From the NCBI GenBank assembly GCA_021018815.1, contig JAITYX010000041.1, positions 124,001-188,000 on the forward strand: a stretch of DNA of 64,000 nucleotides, in the 5' to 3' direction. The notes beneath the pieces were generated by a model. It saw nothing but the letters and a program-made list of their open reading frames with translations. It did not search any database and was not told the DNA's origin. This stretch comes from Talinum fruticosum. Its lineage: Eukaryota; Streptophyta; Magnoliopsida; Caryophyllales; Talinaceae. The translations under genes were made by a program, and so were the position numbers. Below, piece after piece: positions 58,491 through 64,000 of the stretch (its first letter is position 1; each line of letters begins with the position of its first letter).

Positions 58491-59439
58491 AGAGAAAATG
58501 CCCGAGTCGGGTTTTGGGTTGAGTTTTTTATTTAATCAAGCCTATTTATACTAATTTCCATTCTAATCTTCATGGCTTTGCTGTCCTTAACTTAATTCCT
58601 ATTTTGACATTTGGTAAGGCGCATGCTAAGTAGGGTAATTTGTCAATTCTATAAGTATACTTAGTGTAATTTTGGGTGTTAAACTCTTATTTGACCCCCA
58701 AATTCATTGTTATCCAAATTAATATTAATTATTATCTTTATTATCATGCTTATCATCAGCATTGTCATTGTTATTATCTAGTATTTTTATTTTTATTTTT
58801 ATTTTTATTTTATAATTATAATAATAATTATTTTTTTCCTATTGTATTATTATAACTATTATTACTTTTGTTATTGTTAATATTATGGGTTGATTGTTAT
58901 TTACCCTAATGTGTTTTAAATATATGATTGTTTATAATTAGATTTAGTTAGTAAAGTTAATTAAAAGTGATTTGGATATTTGTTTTGTTATAAATTTGTG
59001 CTAATTGTTATTGGATGTATACGCATATATGTATATATATATAAAATCTTGAACTTATATGAAAATATTTATGATTTAAGTTAGGAATTTAAATATGGTT
59101 TATGCGAATATAAGTACTAGATAATATGTTAAAATTTTACGAAAAATATCGTCCATCCGTTGTCGTTCATATCTCGCGTCCCGTAAGAAAAATTTTGATA
59201 CACATATATATGATATGGAAATATTTTGGAATTCAAATGTACGCGCTCATTATAATTGAATGTATTAGAGATAATACGTTTTAAAGTTTGGGTTATTACT
59301 GTTAGGCACACATGTCCTCGATCCGAAAGGAGGAAGAGCCCTTCCTTATTGGAAATCCGGCGACATCGGCCTCACGCCGTTCCCATCTCGGGCTCTAACT
59401 TGCGACCGACTCAGCCCACCTTCAACACACCATTTTCGA

Positions 59440-60290
59440 AGAAAACTATGAATGCTCCCGTAAGAAGATAAAGATCCCAAACATCGACCCATACAATGGC
59501 ACAACCGATCCTGAAGATCACCTGGTGTACTACAAGTCTCATATGTACGTACGGGACGGGGACGATGCGACCTACTGCCGATTCTTCCCTGCTACATTGA
59601 AGGGAGTCGCGTAGAAATGGTTCAACAATCTTCCTCAAGGGAGCATCTCTTCCTTTGAAGAGCTATGTGAGAAGTTCGTTGCACAATTTATCACGAGTTA
59701 CAAGCGGAAGAAGACTAGCATCCACCTCTCCAAGATTAAGCAAGGGAGAAACGAGACCCTTAAGGACTATGTCCGAAGGTTTCATGGAGAGGTCGTCCCG
59801 ATCTCCGACCTGCAAGACGGAGTCTCCTACACTGCCTTCCTTAACATACTCGAAGCGGAAGATTCAAATTTTCCTCGCTGAACAAAAGGTGTCCACTTTG
59901 GCGAAGCACTCCGAAAGGCGGCCGACTTTATTCGAGGCCATAGAGATCTGCGCAGAAGAAGGAGATGAGGTCGGGAAGAAAGGAGGAGATGGAAAATTTA
60001 ATCCTCGAAATGAAGAGAAGTCTTGGAGAAATGAAGTGGACCACCGCTTCAACACCGACCCTCAAAGTATTCTAATGGAGATCAAAGGGCATCTCATGCT
60101 CAAGAAACCACCTCCCATGTCCACTCCTGCGAAAGCACGAGTTTGCAAAAATATTACGAATTTCATGAACAAACCGGACACAACACTACAGAGTGTCGTG
60201 CCTTAAAGAAGGCGTTTAGGGAGTTGGCGGATAATGGGCAAATTGATCACTTTCTCAAAAAAGATACTCATGGAGCATAAGGAGGTTCTT
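59440..60290 (+). pseudogene. Gag core and zinc knuckle of the second Ty3 element, broken
   Basis: After the solo LTR the reading resumes with KIKIPNIDPYNGTTDPEDHL (59462 on), SHMYVRDGDDATYCRFFPAT, a TAG stop where GVAQ.WF is expected, WFNNLPQGSISSFEELCEKF, TSIHLSKIKQGRNETLKDYV and DLQDGVSYTAFLN (to about 59850). A frameshift leads into FLAEQKVSTLAKHSERR and EIEICAEE-like words (frame 59655-60206). The zinc knuckle region reads KYYEFHEQTGHNTTECRALK (about 60150-60205), with the first Cys changed to Tyr. This is the plant Ty3 Gag order seen in many Tat-type elements. Confidence 0.85.
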
Positions 60291-60429
60291 CAAGGTAGGG
60301 ATATGAGCACTATGATGATGATGATGCTACTAAGATTGTAGCCACGATCGCTAGGGGATTTGCAAGGGGCACAACCCTCTTTTCCTGGAAGGCTCACTTT
60401 AGGAGCACTTAACAAGTCCCGATCACCGG

Positions 60430-60900
60430 CCAGCCTCCACCTGTGAAGGTGCCCACAGTGACCTTCGGAGAACAAGATTTGAAAGGCATGGCCGCCCTAC
60501 ATGAGTATCCTTTGGTCATCGCATCGAAGATTTCGGACACCATAGTCCGCAGGGTCCTTATCAACATGGGGAGCTGAAGTATACCGCTCGAATCTCATTT
60601 CCCTCGTCAATCCTGTCGTCGGATTTGGAGGGCGAGACGATACACCCTATATGCATGATCCGCCTACTAGTTAGGGTTGGAGAGAAGGTTAGGGGCCAAA
60701 ACATCGAAGTGAAATTCCTAGTGATCGACATCCCCTCTGCCTACAATGTCATCATTGGACGTCCCACCCTCAACCGGATCAAAGCGGTCGTCGCTTCATA
60801 CCTTCTCCTCATGAAGTATGAGCTTGATGATGGATCCATAGGTGAGATCTATGGAGACCAAAAGACCGCACGTGAATGATATGTAGTAAGCCTTCTACCT
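60430..60900 (+). pseudogene. Aspartic protease remnant of the second Ty3 element
   Basis: TIVRRVLINMGS followed by a stop (about 60540-60578) is the active site (consensus VLIDTGSS) with Asp changed to Asn. The frame 60625-60879 then reads VKFLVIDIPSAYNVIIGRPT and LNRIKAVVASYLLLMKYELD, GDQKTARE, the conserved second half of plant Ty3 proteases. The Asp-to-Asn change and the stop make it inactive. Confidence 0.8.
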
Positions 60901-62500
60901 TTGATAGAGAAGCGAAAGAGGAGGGGAAGACTCATGATGATCCTAAGGGTAAGAAGCTAAAGCCGAGCCTCAACCAATGTCTCCAAGACTATGATGGTGT
61001 GCTTCACCACAACAGAAGATCATGTCAAGGTCCGGCTTGCGCCTCCCGAAGATACCGAACTCATGAGATAATGATGCTTATGTAAATAGTTCGAGCTCAT
61101 TGTCCGGCGTGGGGGCCTTTATTTAAAGACCCACCCAGCCTAAGTCCCAAAGATTTTGTAAAGGAATCACTCACGATTGACGCGACTTTTCCAAAAGCGC
61201 TCAACGGGGACACACATTCCTCCCTTTTGTACGGACTTCGATCTTTTATTAACACAACGAGCAATATTTCTGCATCTTTACGTCTCACACTTTACTTTAA
61301 GACGGTCTTGGGGGTATGAATAGGGGCTAATACGAACCCCTAGAGCACCCAAGTCCCCGGTTCCTTTCGTTGTATTTTCTTAACTTTGTCAAAGTTAGAA
61401 GAAAAACAGGGGCTAATATGACCCCCTAAGGCAGCCTACGTTGCTAGTTTCTTTCGTTGTATATTTTTCATTGCGCCAATTTTGGGGCAACACTAGGGAC
61501 CAATACAACCCCTAGGACAGCCAAGTTGTAAAACTCAAAGAAGACCCAACTATGATGAAGGGTGATCAATTAACCCAAGCGGCAAGAAAGCAAAAATCGG
61601 CAATAATAAAAAAGAAACAACAAGGCAAGTAAGCATTGAGTAAGCATCCAACAAGCATCAAGCAAGGATCAATCGAAGATAAAAGTTCAAGCAAAACAAA
61701 TCTAAAGTAGTAGAGTATCAAGTCATATGGCACGCAGGACATCAAAAATAACTCATATCCTATGAAAAGTCATGGAAAGGGGGCCAATCCTTGGAGCCAT
61801 CTTTGGCATCCTCGTCAATGACACGGCCAGAGAGCTTGACTCCAAAGTGAGACCTTCGGAGCGAGATCCAAGCATAAGACAAGTAAATGCCAAGCATGAA
61901 GAGATAGACTATGGTCTTCAAATGTGTACATTCGTCAAAAGAAGGCCTCTTGGACGAAAAAATATTGACTCGTATGTGGCTTGATAAACAAAGATCTTGT
62001 AGGATCACAGGAGATCCCTAAGTGACACCATTCAAGCCTTAAGTCGCCGGAAAAAGCACAAGATCAATGCCCTTGAAGAACACTTTTGTTCCTTAAGAAA
62101 CCGCCCCAACACTATAAGGTTCAATCTATGATTGCTTATCTCCGGATTCCAAGCAAAGATCAATTGGGTGCCCACATTTTTCTCAAAAAATGAAAGGAGC
62201 GATGGTTCGCAAATTGAAGACGAAGAAGATATTTTGGCCGTCAAGGTGCACGGTCGTTATTATAGCCCAATGCTAAACGTCGTTTGATGACATCAAGCTC
62301 GGAGGCAAACAAGAAGCTAACGAAGACCTCCAACGTAAACTTGTGACTTGGGCACAATCGGAGGCACCCTACGAAGGCCCATATTAAGGAGACGATATAT
62401 TTCGACTTAACGTGGAGTCAGCACAAGCTCACCGAAAATGGGTTCGATTTTCTCGATCAAAACGGCCAATATGTTTCGACTAAAGGAGCCGGGGCCATTA
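60901..62500. other. 3' non-coding region of the second Ty3 element, first part
   Basis: No reverse transcriptase, RNase H or integrase motif on either strand. It contains the 86-bp tandem repeat at 61322-61535 and an A-rich stretch with AAGCATC/AAGCAA words at 61600-61700. Confidence 0.55.
61322..61535. repeat. Tandem repeat, 86-87-bp period, 2.5 copies
   Basis: Units start at 61322, 61408 and 61495 with AGGG(G)C(T/C)AATA(C/T), followed by CCCCTA(G/A) and, in the first two, TTTCGTTGTAT(T/A)TT. Each unit begins with a short inverted pair AGGGG...CCCCT that could form a hairpin. Confidence 0.8.
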
Positions 62501-62690
62501 TATTTCCACTCCAAATCGGGTTGATATTTTCCGTCCGAAGGAGCCTACAATTCCTTCGCTTTAAAATCGAGGTCGATATTTTTCCGTCCCCTTCGAAAAC
62601 TTTGCGCATAAAATTGGTTGGGAATATTTCCCCAAAAAATATGCCAACATTAAAAAAAAAAGGGCGGGCGCTGGACTCGGGAAGGGGGTC
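62501..62690. other. Non-coding stretch before the GC-rich array
   Basis: No gene supported. The open frame 62521-63036 starts here but runs into the tandem array below and has no recognisable domain. Confidence 0.5.
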
Positions 62691-63250
62691 GAGAGGGGTC
62701 GGTAGGGGGTTGGCTCGGGGATCGGCTCGGCGCAGGGTTTGGCGGGGGAGAGACGAGCGCCCAGCGGGGGTAGGTACGGGGGTCGGTCGGGATGGTCGGT
62801 GCGAGAGGTCGAGGGGCCTGTCCGCAAGGAAACGTATAGTGCTCGGGGGCCCTACGAGGACTCGGTGCAATGGGTCGGTACACGGGGTCGTAGGGATGGT
62901 CGGTGCGAGCGATCGGGGGCCTGTCCGTAAGGAAGCGTATAGTGCCCGGGGGCGATGCGAGGACTCGGTGCGACGGGTCGGTACAAGGGGTCACTCGGGA
63001 TGGTCGGTGCGAAGGGTCAATGCGCGGGGTCGATAGGGAGGCTCGGCCTTGGTGGTCGGCTACGCGTGGGGGAGGGGGGCGCTGCGACGAGTCGGTACGA
63101 GCGGGGGCCTGCTAGGACTCGGACGTGGGTCGATAGGGGGCTCAGCTCGGGGAAGCGGTCGGGCGGTGGGGTCGGCCGAGGGTCGGTTGCGGGGGTTCGA
63201 GCACGCAGGGGGTTGGTAGGGTCCGTCCGCTAGGAAGCGTATAGTGGCTA
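62690..63250. repeat. GC-rich tandem array, 104-bp period
   Basis: The words GATGGTCGGTGCGA start at 62791, 62895 and 62999, exactly 104 bp apart. Units share CCTGTCCG(C/T)AAGGAA(A/G), CGTATAGTGC(T/C)CGGGG and CGAGGACTCGGTGC. Degenerate half units extend to about 63240 (another CTAGGAAGCGTATAGTG at 63229). It is far richer in G+C than the rest of the window. Confidence 0.9.
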
Positions 63251-63541
63251 GGGGTGCTTGTGATTCGGTGGTAGCGTAACTACACGGGTTGGAGTCGTCA
63301 CCTCTAAAAATTAAAAATTACGTAACTTGGCAAATAATTCTCCGCAATGAAGCATATGATTTCGGAGCCCAAACGTCTCTCGACGTCAAATAACGACTTT
63401 GCATCCGGGAGCTAATAAGTCACATTTCCACCTCCACGGGGGACATCCTTAGAAGTTACGCTCATCGATAACTTAGCCTCCGGGATCTAAAAATCGCACT
63501 CCCAACTCCATAAAAGGAATACCCCTTGGAGGACACACAAT
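63251..63541. other. Non-coding stretch between arrays
   Basis: No gene. Phrases such as CATCCGGGAGCTAATAAG (63400) and CCTCCGGGATCTAAAAA (63477) look like decayed units of the following array. Confidence 0.45.
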
Positions 63542-63845
63542 CATGCATTTCTAAGCTTACGAGAGCTAGAAGGTCACATAAAGACCCATGTTTGCATGGG
63601 CACTTGCACTCCTAACTAAAGGTTAGGGGATCGCGCTCCGTGTGGGATGTTCCCTAGCGAGAATCATGCACTTCTAAGCCTACAGGTGCTTGGAAAGTCG
63701 CGTAAAGGCCTATGTCCGCATGGGGACTTGCACTCCTACCTTAAGGTTAGGGGGTCGTGCTCTCCGTAAGATGTTCCCTAGCAAGATAATTAAGTTCATG
63801 CACTTTCAAGCCTCTGGGAGCTGAAAGGTTGCGTAAAAGACCCAC
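63542..63845. repeat. Tandem repeat, 123-132-bp period, about 2.4 copies
   Basis: Units begin CATGCA(T/C)TTCTAAGC at 63542 and 63665, and CATGCACTTTCAAGC at 63797. They share CTTGCACTCCTA, AAGGTTAGGGG and GATGTTCCCTAGC. The second unit carries 9 extra bases at its end. Confidence 0.85.
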
Positions 63846-63928
63846 AACAACGGTACAGTGGGCAAACTCACTTTCTTCGAATCCAAGGCACATAGGGGTC
63901 GGGACGCCTTCAGGATCGTGTAAGGACT

Positions 63929-63990
63929 ATGGGAGGACTCATCCTCCCGCAAGAGCCCTAGAAGGACCACAGGAGGACTCATCCTCCACA
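63929..63990. repeat. Duplicated palindrome GGAGGACTCATCCTCC
   Basis: Two copies, at about 63932-63947 and 63973-63988. Each is a near-perfect inverted repeat (GGAGGA, CTCA, TCCTCC) able to form a short hairpin. It lies in the 3' non-coding part of the Ty3 element. Confidence 0.8.
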
Positions 63991-64000
63991 TAAGGGCCCC

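Larger units (their letters stand above)
49105..59300 (-). mobile_element. Chromovirus-like solo LTR, split by a younger insertion
   Basis: It is flanked by a perfect duplication GTTAG (49100-49104 and 59301-59305). The ends are TGTAACGCCCC and GGGTTATTACT; on the minus strand it reads from AGTAATAACCC to GGGGCGTTACA, so the first base is mutated from T. Without the insertion 49561-57105 it is about 2650 bp. On the minus strand a TATAAATAGG (about 58547-58556) precedes a CT/CCA-rich stretch, which sets the orientation. Retrotransposons of the Tekay/Del type have LTRs with such ends; the lineage is inferred. No internal region remains. Confidence 0.75.
47741..64000 (+). mobile_element. Ty3 element with gag and protease remnant but no pol, continuing past the window
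   Basis: 5' LTR 47741-48312, primer site from 48314, gag leader, gag core, zinc knuckle, protease remnant to about 60880, then long non-coding DNA with tandem arrays to the window end. The insertion 49105-59305 splits gag. No reverse transcriptase or integrase motif exists between the protease and the 3' type repeats, so they were deleted before or after insertion. GAAAG (47736-47740) should be found again beyond 64000. Confidence 0.7.

Noticed and set aside
59655..60206. 183-codon open frame as an independent gene
   Set aside because: Its first third is out of frame with Gag, and the rest continues Gag after a frameshift.
62521..63036. 171-codon open frame with an Arg/Gly-rich end
   Set aside because: It runs into the 104-bp GC-rich array; the Arg/Gly/Ser string is a translation of the repeats and stop codons are rare there by composition. 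No domain, no splice or promoter signals.
63542..63845. CRISPR-like regular repeats
   Set aside because: Units are tandem and similar along the full length with no unique spacers; this is plant retroelement DNA.
1..64000. tRNA, rRNA, small nuclear RNA genes or organelle DNA insertions
   Set aside because: Looked for primer-site-like and cloverleaf-like words; only retroelement primer sites were found.

Overview
This window is flowering-plant nuclear DNA, from an AT-rich, transposon-dense, gene-poor stretch. The evidence is plant-type Ty3 lineages (Tat/Ogre-like, Athila-like, chromovirus-like), a SIRE-like Ty1/copia element, CACTA and hAT DNA transposons, TATAAATA promoters, and one intron-containing plant cell-wall protein gene. 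I cannot name the species. Most coding sequence is broken by stops and frameshifts, so most coding entries are pseudogenes. All family names come from motifs read by eye, not from a database search.

Block A (1-36707) is a deep nest. A CACTA element carries a DUF8039/Ulp1-type gene (34997-36707). It appears to be interrupted by an Athila-like Ty3 element, of which the 3' part remains: ORF1/env-like gene 27981-29465 and 3' LTR 33574-34996. That element is entered by a roughly 17-kb minus-strand Tat/Ogre-like Ty3 element (about 286-27701) and separately by a solo LTR of a related family (30698-32759, duplication GTTCC). The right-hand (5') LTR of the Tat/Ogre-like element is split by a complete SIRE-like copia element (16191-26641, duplication TAAAT). 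The Tat/Ogre-like element also holds two plus-strand genes between its pol and 3' LTR: a plant-mobile-domain-like, apparently spliced gene (2690-4925) and a DUF7745-like gene with its own TATA box (5717-7320). They run opposite to gag-pol.

Block B (36708-46733) holds hAT remnants, the right terminus of a CACTA element with hairpin repeats (39413-39744), a short non-autonomous hAT element with a perfect 8-bp duplication (41862-42459), and the only apparently intact host gene: a four-exon minus-strand X8/CBM43 secreted protein of 116 residues (44097-45822).

Block C (46734-64000) is a second nest. A deleted copia element (46734-47740) is cut by a plus-strand Ty3 element (47741 to beyond the window). 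That element keeps gag and a protease remnant but no recognisable reverse transcriptase or integrase. It is interrupted by a chromovirus-like solo LTR (49105-59300, duplication GTTAG). The solo LTR contains a very young minus-strand Athila-like element (49561-57100, duplication ATAAT) with near-identical 2.2-kb LTRs and only a broken gag. The right end of the window is the long 3' non-coding part of the Ty3 element, with several unrelated tandem arrays (86, 104 and 123-132 bp periods).

Nothing here is convincingly a new cellular system. The most interesting material is the pair of antisense host-type genes inside a giant retroelement, the gag-only Athila element that seems to have moved while defective, and the nesting order, which can be read from target-site duplications.
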